A DNA stretch of 64,000 nucleotides from Seminavis robusta (lineage: Eukaryota > Bacillariophyta > Bacillariophyceae > Naviculales > Naviculaceae): NCBI GenBank assembly GCA_903772945.1, contig CAICTM010000219.1, positions 25,826 to 89,825 of the forward strand. The letters are read 5' to 3'. The number at the start of each line of letters is the position of its first letter. The first letter of the stretch is position 1. This document shows, in pieces, positions 28,985 to 39,295 of the stretch. The translations under genes and the position numbers were made by a program. The notes under the pieces are model-generated. The model worked only from the letters and a program-made list of their open reading frames with translations. It searched no databases and had not been told where the DNA came from.

Positions 28985-31900
28985 ATGCCGACCACCCAGA
29001 GCGTCAAGGCGCGGCTTCGTTCCGCTCGAGAACGACGAACCAAAAAGATCCATAGTAGTAGCAGCAGTAGCAACAAGAATCCTCCCGAGGGAGTCGACGC
29101 CATCTTGTGGGACGCCATGTATCCCCATGGAACAGGACCGTCTTCATCCTCCGCTTCCAACGAAAGCAAGCGATCGTCTTCTCCCGACGATGATCGATCC
29201 ACAACTTCCACCTACTCTGGAACCAGCAGCCACAGCAAGCCCTCTGTCACGTCTTCCTTTACTTCCAACACAACGACCACGACTGCCCTCTGCCAACTCC
29301 TCTGGGCCCGCCAGTGGGAAGCGTCTCTCCAACTATTGCTGCAAGGCAACCGCCAGCAAGTCCAACAATGGTGTCCGCTGCCCTGTTTTGGACAAAACGC
29401 CACTGGATTGCCACTCCATCTCGTATGTGCCATGAGACCCTTGCCTCCGGTCGAAATCGTACGGACCATCCTGCAAAAGTACCCAGAAGCCGCACAACAA
29501 AAAGCCAGCATGTGGGGGCTCGTGCCACTCCATCTCGCGGTCGATCTACGCAGCAGCGGCGGAACAACAACCAAAAAGCAAACGACCACCAAGCTGAGCA
29601 GCCTCAAATCCAAGGCGGCCGCTGTGGTAGGATGGTCTTCCCATACCAACAAGATGGTACAACCGCAAAAGAATCATCATCATCAACGCGGTAGTGACAT
29701 TGTACCCGCCGTGGCATCTTCCGACTCGTCATCATCCTTCTCCTCTTCGACGTCCATTACAAGTCACAATATCGACGACAATCTATCTTCTCTGGGCAGC
29801 TCTGCTTCTTCCACCGCACACCAACAACACCCACAATCACAAGAAGATGACATGACCAATCACAGTCGCATCATTGTCTTGCTCTTGGACGTTGCCCCGC
29901 AAGCTCTCACCATGGCGGAAGAATTCCACGGCATGTTACCCTTGCACATTGCCGTCTCGAGTACTCCGGCGCAAGGAGGACGGGTCCCTCCTCATGCAGC
30001 GCAGATTCTACAATTGCTCGCGACTACTTGTCCCGCGACCTTGCACACACCGGATCATGCCGGCGATACGCCCGTCAAAATGGCTCAACGCGGTCACGGC
30101 GCGACAACATCCGATCCGAGCGGCAGCAGCAGTCGCAACAGCGGCAGTCACACGACGAGTACAGTACTGTCTCCTCAAACAACACAACTACAAATGGTGT
30201 CGCATTTGCCCGATTGGAAGTGGAATCCCATCTTGTATCCCAATAATCAAGATCAGACTGACGTGATTGTCCACAACAACAATAGCAATAGTACCAGTGG
30301 TGCAATCAAGCCCAGCAAGAATCAAAAGATTGCCTCCTTGCTAGTGGGATCTTTGGACGATCTCATTTCCACATCGTCGTCGTCGTCATCCTCCTCCTCA
30401 GCATCATCCTCGTCATCGGGAGATGATGCGAATACCGACAATGGCATATTCATGCCCACGCCAGGCAACTCCTCCTCGTCATCCTCGGCAGCCTCGTTGT
30501 CGGACAATGACGATTTGAGTCATGAAATCCAACAGTTGCATTCGTACGAATCGGACTTGCGAAAGGAACTGGAAGAATCCATTCGATTGCATTGTCCCAT
30601 TCCAGTATTTCAACATGACAACAACAAAGCCATCCACTCCAGTCAACCAGTCCAGGATGGAAGCAAGGTCACGGCCGATACAGAGACGACCATGACAGCG
30701 TCCTATGATGACGATGTCTCCTCCTCCATGCACTTGTTCCGAGATGATGGCGATGATGATGACGACGAGTCCATGGCCATGGTGATGATGACCATGACTA
30801 GTAGTAGTATCAGTGCCGTTAGTAGTAGTAACGAGGAAGAAGAAGAAGCAACAGCTGCGGACAGCATTCGCACCACGGCTCTGTATTCGGTGGGCTGCGA
30901 CAGTTTGATTACGACCGCTACTGCTTCCTATCACGATGTGGTTACGACTGCCAGCTTGGACCAAGACTTGGAAGACTTGGAAAGCAATCTTCGCCACGAG
31001 CTCAAAACGGCCAAGAGCTATGCGTCCTTTTTACGATATTCGTTTGAGAACGGAGCAGCTGGCCACGAGCGCACCACTGCTAGTGTCCCTATCGAGGAGA
31101 CGCTCGACGACAAGTTGGCTGTACAGGAAGCAACAACAACAACGACGACGACTCCGGATGTCCAAGCGGTTGCAGACAGTAGCACTGACAAGGCAGGTCA
31201 TGATGCAAACAAGAATACACCAATGATGCGTCAAGGCGAGAATCCTTGTGTGGCAGTTGTGCCCGAGAGAAAAGATCCAGCCAGCGAAGAACTCGTACCG
31301 GTTGCACTCCCAAACATCTCAAACTCAGAATTTTCCATCGCCGGGACGTCAGGCGAGGAGGAGCAGGAACATCAGGGTGCCGACAAAGAAGGTTGCCGTG
31401 CGGCTGTCGAGGATCCGTCACAAACGGCCAACAAAGAAGATTGCCGTGACAATGAAGACGACGAATCAAATTCTGCCGATTGGAAACTGACAATGTCCTT
31501 TGCTCTTACGCGCCAGAACGCCATGCCTGCAATGATTGTTCCAGACAACGACGACGTCTGGGACGAGATTCCTTTGTCAGAAAGCGCCAAGAGCAGTGCG
31601 GTCCCGCTGGATGATGGTGATACTGCGAAAGAGGATCCAGTGCAAGACTTTCGCCGCCACGATAAAATTTTCCGTGATAAGGAAGAGCCGATGGTGCAAA
31701 GCATGCGAATGCCGCCCAGAAAAGCCAAGTCAGAGCTTCCGGTGTCCAGGGATAACTTCCCCAGTATCTTTTATGGTCTTCCATCCATCCAGGAGGCAAA
31801 CTCGCAGGTCGAAAATGAAGAGGCTGATGCTGCCGGAAGGTCTCCAATCGAAGTGCCACCAGAGTCACATCTCGTCGAAGCTTGCAAACATACTGGTGAC

Positions 31901-34900
31901 AACAGAGTCATGCCTTCCATCCAAGAACACCAAGATGTCAGAACTCCCCCATCGAGGCCCGAGGACCTTGATGGAGCCGATGACGAACGACCACTGGAAC
32001 TCGAAGAGTTGCAAGAGTCCGAAGAGAAGGTAGGAAAGGACAACCGGCTTCACGGTGCCGAGCAACATGATGCCAAAGGACAACCCGAGCAACTGGCAGG
32101 CGTTGAGACTTCACGGGGCTCGAAGGCAGACCACAACGAATGCGATCAGGTGAATACTGACATCGAAGCGGTCAACGCCGTCGAAAGCGTTGAAGCCAAA
32201 TCATGCTCCCATGATCTCGTATATCCACCCAATGCCGAGGCTGTGCTAGACGACGATGGCGACGTACTCATCGTGTGGGAAAGGATAGCGGCTGTCGCTC
32301 CTTCGCTTGGTTCCTTGAAGCTTTCTATCGAGGAACACAAAATCGTTTCGGAGAGTTGCTGTTCTTCAGCAGTGCTGATACAACCAACCAGATTTCCTAC
32401 TACCGGTACTACTACTACTACTCATCTGGACAGGCAGGATCCGCAACCAGTTTTCAAGACCCCTACTCCTGAAGCAAAGAAGGCGTTGATCAAGCAGGAA
32501 CAGTCGCAGACTGAACCAGAGCGGGCCGAGGCCAACTGTTCTTCCTTGTCACCTCCGTTGCTTGCTAAGGCAACTTCTGCTGATGGTCTTGCAGCCGAAG
32601 TATCAGTCAATACACCGCCAAAGAGTGGCGTTCAATGTGCTTCGAACAATCTTACCCAATTGACCGAAGAGCTACAAAGATTGCAGGCCGAGAACGAGTC
32701 CCACATACTCGAGATGGAACGCCTGAAGAAGAGAGTATCCATCATTACGGAGATCAAGGGAGTGAACTACGAAGACCTTCGAAGGGCACTTCAAGATGTA
32801 TGCAAGCAAGACAAGTCTAGCAGAAGCACAGCTTCTTCTGTCAGTAGCCCCCTCTCAGCTCTGGACGTTTTGGATGAATGGCACCAAGAACTAAACGCAG
32901 ATGCAGAGGAAGGTGTTGCCCACCCGTTTGATGAACAACGTTGCCCCTCGACACCAAGCCTTAGCCCTCCTCGAATCATCAAGACAAACGATGGCATTGG
33001 CAGGTGGTTCAATACCAGTCCTTGCAACCCTGACGATGCGTTGCCAGTATCTGAAAATCAAGCACAACATCAGGATCGCTTTCCTGACACATGTGAGGCA
33101 GTCCTAGATCTTGAAGGCAGCTTGGGAGATTGGTGCGATGAGCTGCTCGCTGAGTTGGCTGCAACTGGTGGACGAAAGGACGCAAGCAGGCAGAGCGGCA
33201 TTGAGCCTCAAGACGAGCACCTGGCCAATGGACTCAAGTGCCATCCGAAATCGGACACGCTCAAGTTGTACCAGTCGGAAACAAGCACGAGTGATTCTTG
33301 TGTTCCAACGAAGAGGAGTCATGCGACACCCCAAGACAAAGCAACCTGCAACAAGGAAGGTCAGGTGCGGGGCAAGTTTTTGGACGAACAGGACCGCAAT
33401 CTTGGGCAACACTTGGGTTCCCTGCTGTCGAGCGATTCGGAGCTCTCGGAAAGCTCACCGTTGCAAATCCTCGAGCTGGACAATGGTTCTGATGAGAGAG
33501 AAGCAGGTTCTAGCTCAGTTTCGTTTGAGGACGAGCCATCAGTGAAAAACTGCTCCGAGGAACAATCGTGCCAAAATCAAGCCAAGGCGAAAGCAGCAGA
33601 CACACTTGAGCACGATCAGTCACAAGGACAACCAGAACCCATGCAGGTGGCGTGGCGGTACTCTGATGCCATTAAAATCCTCGATGCAATTGAAGAGGAG
33701 AGCTTTGTCTCCAGCTCTATCGTCAGTCTCGAAATCGCTCCAGAAGACAAACCTAGAGCCACGCAGCAGTCTGAAGAAGCAGGTCAACCCCCGCAGCACT
33801 CGTTGCTTGCGGACACGGAAGGAACTCGAGCGCTCTTGGACGAGGACGAAACAATTGACGAGGAGGAATCTTTCGCGCAACAGGTAACCGCAGAGGATGA
33901 AGAAGCAACTTCGTCGCAACCTGCGACACCCCAAGATGAGGAAGAGTTCCCGGTAGTACGCGAGGTGGACGCTTTTCAGCTGGAACAAACGAATCTTGAT
34001 GACGAGGAAGAAAAGAGTAAAAGAAAGCGGCGACTTCGAGAGCTTGTCCAATGTCGCAAGAGCCAGAGACCTTTTCTGGACGCGGAAGAGGTAATCAAGA
34101 AACTGTTCCCCACAAACCTCGAAAACCCGAACACGATATATCGGGTGGATTTGTTGGATCAGACATTTGAGGATATCTGGAAGTGTGCGCTGGAACAAAC
34201 TGGAAGTGATGTCTTCTCGCCACCTTCAAAAGACGAAATCGCATCATCCATTATCATTTATGATCCACGATGTTTGGCTCAGGCAATAAGCTCGCAGAAG
34301 ATGTTTGTTCTTTCGGGTGCCATGGAGGAAATTGTGGTCAACGATTTAGCGAACGACTTGATGGAGGAAGAGTCGTCTTCGAGCGACACCTCTGGAATCG
34401 TTGCTTCGATCGGTAAGCCGAAACGAGCAATGATATCTCTCAATGACGAGCATGCTTCACAAGATAGAGACTTCCGCTCCAGTACTCCCGAAGAGACAAC
34501 ACCTCCCATTGGGTGCTGTGCGTTGGACTTGGGTGATCTTTGGGCATGCATTGAAGCCACAGATGCGGCACTGGCAAAGGTGGGAAAGATGGCGGAAGAG
34601 GCACAAAAAACATGCAACCGCTTGTTTGGCTGTGGAGGCAAGTCGGAACCCCAAGTGAGCCCTTCGTCCATGGCCGCTTCGACGCGAAGGGAGCAAGAGA
34701 ACCTGGCTGCATGCAACGCTCAACTTCGAAGCAAGCGGCGAAATCTAGACGAAAAAAGCGTCTCTGCTGGGCTTTTGTCGTTCATGGACCAACTGATTGA
34801 TGACGTGGAGGAGACAATCTTTGGCCTCTCCCGCTATAGCGACACACTCTCTAGACGTGAGAAAAGGATCAGCAGCCGCCAAGAAGTCGAGACACAGTCG

Positions 34901-35071
34901 AAAGTTGACAAATTCGGACGAAAAGACGATGAAACTGTGACAGAAGTTGGATTGTTCGAACTGGGAGCCTTTGGCAGCAGAATCCCCATTGTTGTTAGGT
35001 CCAGCAAGACCTCTTCTGTTGGAGGCAGTACCATTACCGATCTTTCTATCAAAAGATCGGGGTGGCTTTAG
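28985..35071 (+). CDS. 2028-aa ankyrin-like and disordered acidic protein
   Basis: One uninterrupted 6.1-kb exon; ATG at 28985 opens MPTTQSVKARLRS. Residues about 135-190 and 310-370 contain ankyrin-like hairpins typical of diatom proteins: GLPLHLVCAMRP, GLVPLHLAVDLR, HGMLPLHIAVSS and HAGDTPVKMAQRG. Large parts are poly-Ser, poly-Asp/Glu and poly-Thr. A convincing coiled coil follows at about 1223-1255 (LTQLTEELQRLQAENESHIL, then EMERLKKR). The remaining C-terminal 750 residues are acidic with no recognised domain; the tail has a Cys pair (CNRLFGCGG) and alternating charged helices. Possibly a scaffold. The function is unknown. The length and intact frame argue that it is expressed. Confidence 0.75.
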   Translation: MPTTQSVKARLRSARERRTKKIHSSSSSSNKNPPEGVDAILWDAMYPHGTGPSSSSASNESKRSSSPDDDRSTTSTYSGTSSHSKPSVTSSFTSNTTTTTALCQLLWARQWEASLQLLLQGNRQQVQQWCPLPCFGQNATGLPLHLVCAMRPLPPVEIVRTILQKYPEAAQQKASMWGLVPLHLAVDLRSSGGTTTKKQTTTKLSSLKSKAAAVVGWSSHTNKMVQPQKNHHHQRGSDIVPAVASSDSSSSFSSSTSITSHNIDDNLSSLGSSASSTAHQQHPQSQEDDMTNHSRIIVLLLDVAPQALTMAEEFHGMLPLHIAVSSTPAQGGRVPPHAAQILQLLATTCPATLHTPDHAGDTPVKMAQRGHGATTSDPSGSSSRNSGSHTTSTVLSPQTTQLQMVSHLPDWKWNPILYPNNQDQTDVIVHNNNSNSTSGAIKPSKNQKIASLLVGSLDDLISTSSSSSSSSSASSSSSGDDANTDNGIFMPTPGNSSSSSSAASLSDNDDLSHEIQQLHSYESDLRKELEESIRLHCPIPVFQHDNNKAIHSSQPVQDGSKVTADTETTMTASYDDDVSSSMHLFRDDGDDDDDESMAMVMMTMTSSSISAVSSSNEEEEEATAADSIRTTALYSVGCDSLITTATASYHDVVTTASLDQDLEDLESNLRHELKTAKSYASFLRYSFENGAAGHERTTASVPIEETLDDKLAVQEATTTTTTTPDVQAVADSSTDKAGHDANKNTPMMRQGENPCVAVVPERKDPASEELVPVALPNISNSEFSIAGTSGEEEQEHQGADKEGCRAAVEDPSQTANKEDCRDNEDDESNSADWKLTMSFALTRQNAMPAMIVPDNDDVWDEIPLSESAKSSAVPLDDGDTAKEDPVQDFRRHDKIFRDKEEPMVQSMRMPPRKAKSELPVSRDNFPSIFYGLPSIQEANSQVENEEADAAGRSPIEVPPESHLVEACKHTGDNRVMPSIQEHQDVRTPPSRPEDLDGADDERPLELEELQESEEKVGKDNRLHGAEQHDAKGQPEQLAGVETSRGSKADHNECDQVNTDIEAVNAVESVEAKSCSHDLVYPPNAEAVLDDDGDVLIVWERIAAVAPSLGSLKLSIEEHKIVSESCCSSAVLIQPTRFPTTGTTTTTHLDRQDPQPVFKTPTPEAKKALIKQEQSQTEPERAEANCSSLSPPLLAKATSADGLAAEVSVNTPPKSGVQCASNNLTQLTEELQRLQAENESHILEMERLKKRVSIITEIKGVNYEDLRRALQDVCKQDKSSRSTASSVSSPLSALDVLDEWHQELNADAEEGVAHPFDEQRCPSTPSLSPPRIIKTNDGIGRWFNTSPCNPDDALPVSENQAQHQDRFPDTCEAVLDLEGSLGDWCDELLAELAATGGRKDASRQSGIEPQDEHLANGLKCHPKSDTLKLYQSETSTSDSCVPTKRSHATPQDKATCNKEGQVRGKFLDEQDRNLGQHLGSLLSSDSELSESSPLQILELDNGSDEREAGSSSVSFEDEPSVKNCSEEQSCQNQAKAKAADTLEHDQSQGQPEPMQVAWRYSDAIKILDAIEEESFVSSSIVSLEIAPEDKPRATQQSEEAGQPPQHSLLADTEGTRALLDEDETIDEEESFAQQVTAEDEEATSSQPATPQDEEEFPVVREVDAFQLEQTNLDDEEEKSKRKRRLRELVQCRKSQRPFLDAEEVIKKLFPTNLENPNTIYRVDLLDQTFEDIWKCALEQTGSDVFSPPSKDEIASSIIIYDPRCLAQAISSQKMFVLSGAMEEIVVNDLANDLMEEESSSSDTSGIVASIGKPKRAMISLNDEHASQDRDFRSSTPEETTPPIGCCALDLGDLWACIEATDAALAKVGKMAEEAQKTCNRLFGCGGKSEPQVSPSSMAASTRREQENLAACNAQLRSKRRNLDEKSVSAGLLSFMDQLIDDVEETIFGLSRYSDTLSRREKRISSRQEVETQSKVDKFGRKDDETVTEVGLFELGAFGSRIPIVVRSSKTSSVGGSTITDLSIKRSGWL

Positions 35072-36027
35072 GGCGCGGTGGATGTACATGCGCATTGCAG
35101 CGACCATCCAAGGAGCGACAAACTTTCTCCAACGCACTTGCATGAAACTCTCCAATTCCCAAGATGTCAGGCATCCTATCCTGGTGGGTTCTTTCATGTT
35201 TCCCCACTTGTACACGCTCCATGCAGTCTCCATGTGAATTCCTTCGCCACGACCCTGCGTTTCAGACTTGGAGGAATACCATCCAAGTCGATGACTTCGA
35301 CAACACAGCAACCGACCAGAAACGAGATAGATATAGAATGATACATTTTGTGGGTTTTATGATTCATTTAGTACAACAGCTTCTTGTATTCTATTCGTCT
35401 GGACTTTGTGCCACTTGAGCACTACGGTAGTACCGGTAGTAGTTGAGGCATTGGGAGGGCGCTTTGGGGTGGTGTTACCATGTTGCTATGCCCAGCTAGC
35501 CGTCTGAGGATTCTTGAGTGTCAAGGCTGGCACGGACGCGACCCTCGGCGGCAGGCAGTATGTCACAAAATGATGATCGAAAGCCAAAGTGAATCAAGCG
35601 ACCTCTTCCAGAGGATGCATGCGTGATGTTCATTGCGGAATCTGTACCATACCGGTGCGTCTACGGTACACTGCAAGGGAGAACCATTCCTCTCTTCTCC
35701 GAGGACATGACCGAATTCCTTTGCTTGTGTATCCCTTGTTGTGACAGTGCTGGTCTACTGTACCGGTAGCATGGCTTGTAGCCATCGTCACCAACAACGC
35801 CACGGCAAGCCACCAGAAACGAGATATAGAAAGAAATGAAAGGTGTTTTGATTGATTTAGAAAGTAACGTACATGTATGTTTGCCAGTATGTATTGTAGA
35901 TTGACTTTTTGCGTGCGGACATGGAGTGTTGCTGTTGGTGATAAACACGCGCAAACAAGAGATCTGATGCATGCATGAATGAATGAACGAATCAACGAGC
36001 TGTCCCTGTCTCGTGTTGTTGTTGTTG
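35072..36027. other. Intergenic region between convergent genes
   Basis: 3' flanks of the 2028-aa gene and of the minus-strand CRAL-TRIO gene. Two stretches, 35317-35370 and 35811-35866, share ACCAGAAACGAGATA.., a following AGAAATGA/AGAATGATA and a TTGATT/TTCATTTA word. This suggests a small duplication of 3' flank. No gene is supported. Confidence 0.35.
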
Positions 36028-37023
36028 TCACACCTGCACCAATTTGGCCAAGTAGCGGGCTCTTCGATTCTGTTCCATGGCATCCACACATTCTGGATCG
36101 AGAAACTGCGACAATTCGGTGGGTGGTGGTGCATCGGCACTATCGACCCCATGGACCAATTCGACCGTTTCGGAAATGGATGTGGGCAACCATCCCTTGA
36201 GTCTGTCAAAGACATAGTACAGAGCAAAGGGTACCGGATACACGACGAGCCGCTGTAGTTGACCGGGAAAGAGTTTGTCCATGGCGGAAGCAATGAGTTG
36301 TACGGAAGGCAATATGACAAAGACGTTGTGATTGGGCCATCCTCGTCCTTGTCGGCAATCAATCAAGCAGGTAAAGCCATTCTTGATGTGCAATTTCTTG
36401 CGCTCAAGATACAAGACAATGGCAGTCACATGGACTTCCGGGGAAGCACCCGTGGTGGAATCGAGATTGATCAAGGGTGGGACGACATGGACAAAGGGGG
36501 TTCCATTCTTGGTGAGAGCCGGACTGCCATCCTTCGTTTGGCACATGAAACAAGACTGTGGAATGGACTCCAAATGACAGTACCGATGGTCCCCACAGCC
36601 TTCCAATCCAGGAATCAATTCTTCGTTATGCTTGGACGCTTCCAGGGCTGTTTGCGAAGCCCATTCCCAATCGGCTTGGTCGTCGGCATCCTGTTGGGCT
36701 TGCAAGAAGGCCGGGGAATCAATCTCGTACATGGCCCGAAACAAAACTCGTTCTTCTAGCATTTTCACACATTGGTCATCATTGTGATGAAAATGGCGAC
36801 GAAACGCGTCTCGTTCCTCTTGGGAGATGCTGGGAAAGCGGGCGCTCAATCCCAACACATCCTCGTCCTCTGCATGTGCTTGTTCCGATTCACTCGCCGT
36901 ATCTTCGTCGTCGTCATGCACCTTGTGGTAGTGGTGGATAGTTGTATCTTCTTCTTCTTCCTCTTCTTCACCTTCAAAGAGGGACGATACCGAAGTACCC
37001 AAGAGAGAGTCCGCCAACGACAT
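36028..37023 (-). CDS. CRAL-TRIO (Sec14-like) domain protein with acidic N-terminus
   Basis: 331 aa from the second Met (37023); the frame opens MMSLADSLLG at 37026. An acidic stretch (EGEEEEEEEDTT) and a CRAL-TRIO N-like helical part (SISQEERDAFRRHFHHNDDQ) precede the lipid-binding fold: VHVTAIVLYLERKKL, GFTCLIDCRQGRGWPNH, SAMDKLFPGQLQRLVVYPVP, YYVFDRLKGWLPTSISETVE. The D-x-R-x-G-x-G-W strand, the FPxxL(Q/H)R helix and the YPVP step are characteristic. Expected to carry a hydrophobic ligand between membranes; the ligand is unknown. It is not an obvious paralogue of the one at 8.3-9.2 kb beyond the shared fold. Confidence 0.75.
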   Translation of the reverse strand: MSLADSLLGTSVSSLFEGEEEEEEEDTTIHHYHKVHDDDEDTASESEQAHAEDEDVLGLSARFPSISQEERDAFRRHFHHNDDQCVKMLEERVLFRAMYEIDSPAFLQAQQDADDQADWEWASQTALEASKHNEELIPGLEGCGDHRYCHLESIPQSCFMCQTKDGSPALTKNGTPFVHVVPPLINLDSTTGASPEVHVTAIVLYLERKKLHIKNGFTCLIDCRQGRGWPNHNVFVILPSVQLIASAMDKLFPGQLQRLVVYPVPFALYYVFDRLKGWLPTSISETVELVHGVDSADAPPPTELSQFLDPECVDAMEQNRRARYLAKLVQV

Positions 37024-37026
37024 CAT

Positions 37027-37729
37027 CTTGCGAGTACTGACTGCATCTACAAATCAAGAAGTCTGCTATCAAAGTTGCTTGTTACTTGCACTTGCGATCT
37101 TTCTTGAGTTCACACTCGGAAGCGAACCTCCAAAGGTCGCCAAAAAGTGATGCCAGGAGGAGGGTGACGTATCGTGGAGGCTCAGCGTGGATAGTGACAT
37201 CGAACGTCGCGAATGATCATTTTGCCACCTCTCTGCTGGCAATCCACAACATCCGTCTTGAGTGGAGGGGAAGTGCTGGCCAGGTGCCACCAGCTAATAA
37301 AAGTTTCACGGTACGTGCAGCCACTTTGACGAAGCATCCAATTCAACAAAGGTCATTGCGAGTGGCCCAGCCAACATCACCGGGCACAAGAGGGGGTACG
37401 AGGATAAGTCAAGTTGTTTCCAAATACTATCCGATTATAGTACTTTTTAGATTATGACATGTAATAGTGAACCCAGAAGCTCGCTGTTGGGAGCAACAGC
37501 GAGGATTTGCGCCGTGAATTAATCCCCCCGTGGTACCAGTATCCAGTCATACCGGTGCCTTTTTTTGTTTTGTTTTCCTTTTTCTTGTATGTATTTCCTT
37601 GTTTGTAGTGTATAGTTTGTATTCCCCCCAGAACGATAATAATAGTAATCGACAGACACGCGCCCAATGGCATTCCGTTTCGTTTGTCCCGTGCCAACCT
37701 CTTTCTTTTTGACGATCTTGCTTCCTTCC
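37027..37729. other. Intergenic region
   Basis: Lies between the start of the CRAL-TRIO gene and the stop of the DUF6824 gene, both on the minus strand. No supported gene. A GGTACCAGTA..ATACCGGTG pair at 37533-37557. Confidence 0.35.
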
Positions 37730-39295
37730 TTACGACATCATACCACTGAATCCAAAATGAGCTCCATCCTCGCGCAGCAATTCCAAGAACATTTCTTCTT
37801 CGTCCGGGTCTTCTTCTTCTTCCGAGTCCTGGCCGACGGGAAGCCCCGGTCCGTAGTTCAACTCGAACTCCTCCGTCATGGGCAAGAGGGAATCCGGAAT
37901 GGCCTCGAATTTGCCAAACCCAAAGGCGGGAGATTCGGGTCGCGGAGTTCCGTTGTTGCCGGAAGAAGAAGTGGCCAACAAAGACCCCAATGGAGTGGGA
38001 GAATCCGGAGGAATGTGGTGGTTGCTGCTGCCCTTGCCGCCGACGAACCAAAGAGGAGGAGAGTCTGGTCTGGTTGTAGAACCCTTGTTGTTGCCAAACC
38101 AGACGGGAGAGCCAGATCGACTGCTGCTGGGTGTCTTGTTGCTGTTGCTGTCATCATCATCCACAGGATGATGGATCAGTCCCATCATGGCATTGTCCAA
38201 GTTGGATGCGGCTTCCACGACGTCGTCTTCCCAGGAAGCATCTTGCTTGCTGTTGGCGTCGTTGTTAGAGTGGTCCGTCATCGTGCCCAAATAGTCTCTA
38301 ACAACAGGTCCATCCAGCGCCGCCCCGTCCTTGAGCAGCTCCATGTACCCATGAAAAGCATTCATGGAACTGGCCATGGCATCTCGAAGGAGGACACTGT
38401 CTTGAAGTTCCGCCTTTTCTTCGTCTTGAGGTTTCATGGTCTGTTCCATGGTCGCTTCTTCGTCTTGCTGCTGCTCCTTGCTCATAGTAGTGGTCATGTC
38501 TTGGTCCTCCTCCTCCTCATCACCACCCAGAGTGACTACCCTCTTGGCCTTGAGTGGTTCTGTCGCTACTGCTGCTGCTTCTTGTTCATAGAGAGTCGCC
38601 AAGGTGACAGACACACGGGGCTCGCCTTGGGCCTTCTTCAGATTGCCCGGTTTAGTGCGAGGCTCCAACAGTCCCTGCTTGGTCATGCGCTTCATCCGAT
38701 CTCGCAGTGCTTGCTGGATTTTGCGTTGAATTTCCACAAAATTCTTCTTGTCGCAAGGCAACAGTTCACGGTAGTTATAGTCCAATGGATCCTTGTTGTC
38801 CACCTTGTACTCGTTATCATCGTCACTGTCACTGTCCTTGTTGTCAATCAATTCGCGAGGTTCAATCATGAGAAAGCGACCCCCTTCGTGGCGGATGCGT
38901 TCGATAAAGTGATTCTTGATGTAATCGCGTTTGGCCTTGGTGTTGGTGGGAGGAATGGCACGGTAATCCATCACGTGATCGTCCAATAACTTGGGGTACA
39001 ACGAGATCTTGCGCAAATCGTTCGCCTTGTGACCACATCCAAAGAGAACATCCAACGGAGTGGGCTTGATAATATTGTTGTTGTCTGTTGCGACACTACC
39101 TTCTTCACTGCCATTGTCGGCAACGACAATAGTGGGTGCTGGTGTTTTCTTCAGTGTCTTCTTCCTCTTTCGCTGCTTCTCCTTCTCGGGTGTAATGACA
39201 GCCGAGGGGACTGCGTCGGGTTCAGGGGAAGACTCCAATTGGGTATTGTTGGACGCAGCCTCTTGTTTGCGGCGGCGGCGGGTGGAAACGGCCAT
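37730..39295 (-). CDS. DUF6824-domain protein
   Basis: Single exon, 521 aa. After a basic N-terminus (STRRRRKQ, EKEKQRKRKKTLKK, likely nuclear localisation) residues about 79-205 match the diatom-expanded DUF6824 module. It starts PTPLDVLFGCGHKAND, with FGxG and an N near the start, continues YPKLLDDHVMDYRAIP and AKRDYIKNHFIERIRHEGGR, and ends after a charged insertion with VEIQRKIQQALRDRM. The family usually reads 'DVLFGRGK..N.HPGN..FR..V......Y......K..I...IV..I...GGRFL'. The His-Pro part is altered here. The C-terminus is acidic with SPP-type motifs. A DNA- or protein-binding regulatory role is often supposed but unproven. Confidence 0.75.
   Translation of the reverse strand: MAVSTRRRRKQEAASNNTQLESSPEPDAVPSAVITPEKEKQRKRKKTLKKTPAPTIVVADNGSEEGSVATDNNNIIKPTPLDVLFGCGHKANDLRKISLYPKLLDDHVMDYRAIPPTNTKAKRDYIKNHFIERIRHEGGRFLMIEPRELIDNKDSDSDDDNEYKVDNKDPLDYNYRELLPCDKKNFVEIQRKIQQALRDRMKRMTKQGLLEPRTKPGNLKKAQGEPRVSVTLATLYEQEAAAVATEPLKAKRVVTLGGDEEEEDQDMTTTMSKEQQQDEEATMEQTMKPQDEEKAELQDSVLLRDAMASSMNAFHGYMELLKDGAALDGPVVRDYLGTMTDHSNNDANSKQDASWEDDVVEAASNLDNAMMGLIHHPVDDDDSNSNKTPSSSRSGSPVWFGNNKGSTTRPDSPPLWFVGGKGSSNHHIPPDSPTPLGSLLATSSSGNNGTPRPESPAFGFGKFEAIPDSLLPMTEEFELNYGPGLPVGQDSEEEEDPDEEEMFLELLREDGAHFGFSGMMS

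Noticed and set aside
37667-38989. 440-residue plus-strand frame
   Set aside because: Antisense to the DUF6824 gene. The translation is a Val/Phe/Leu-rich shadow, while the minus frame has a recognised domain.
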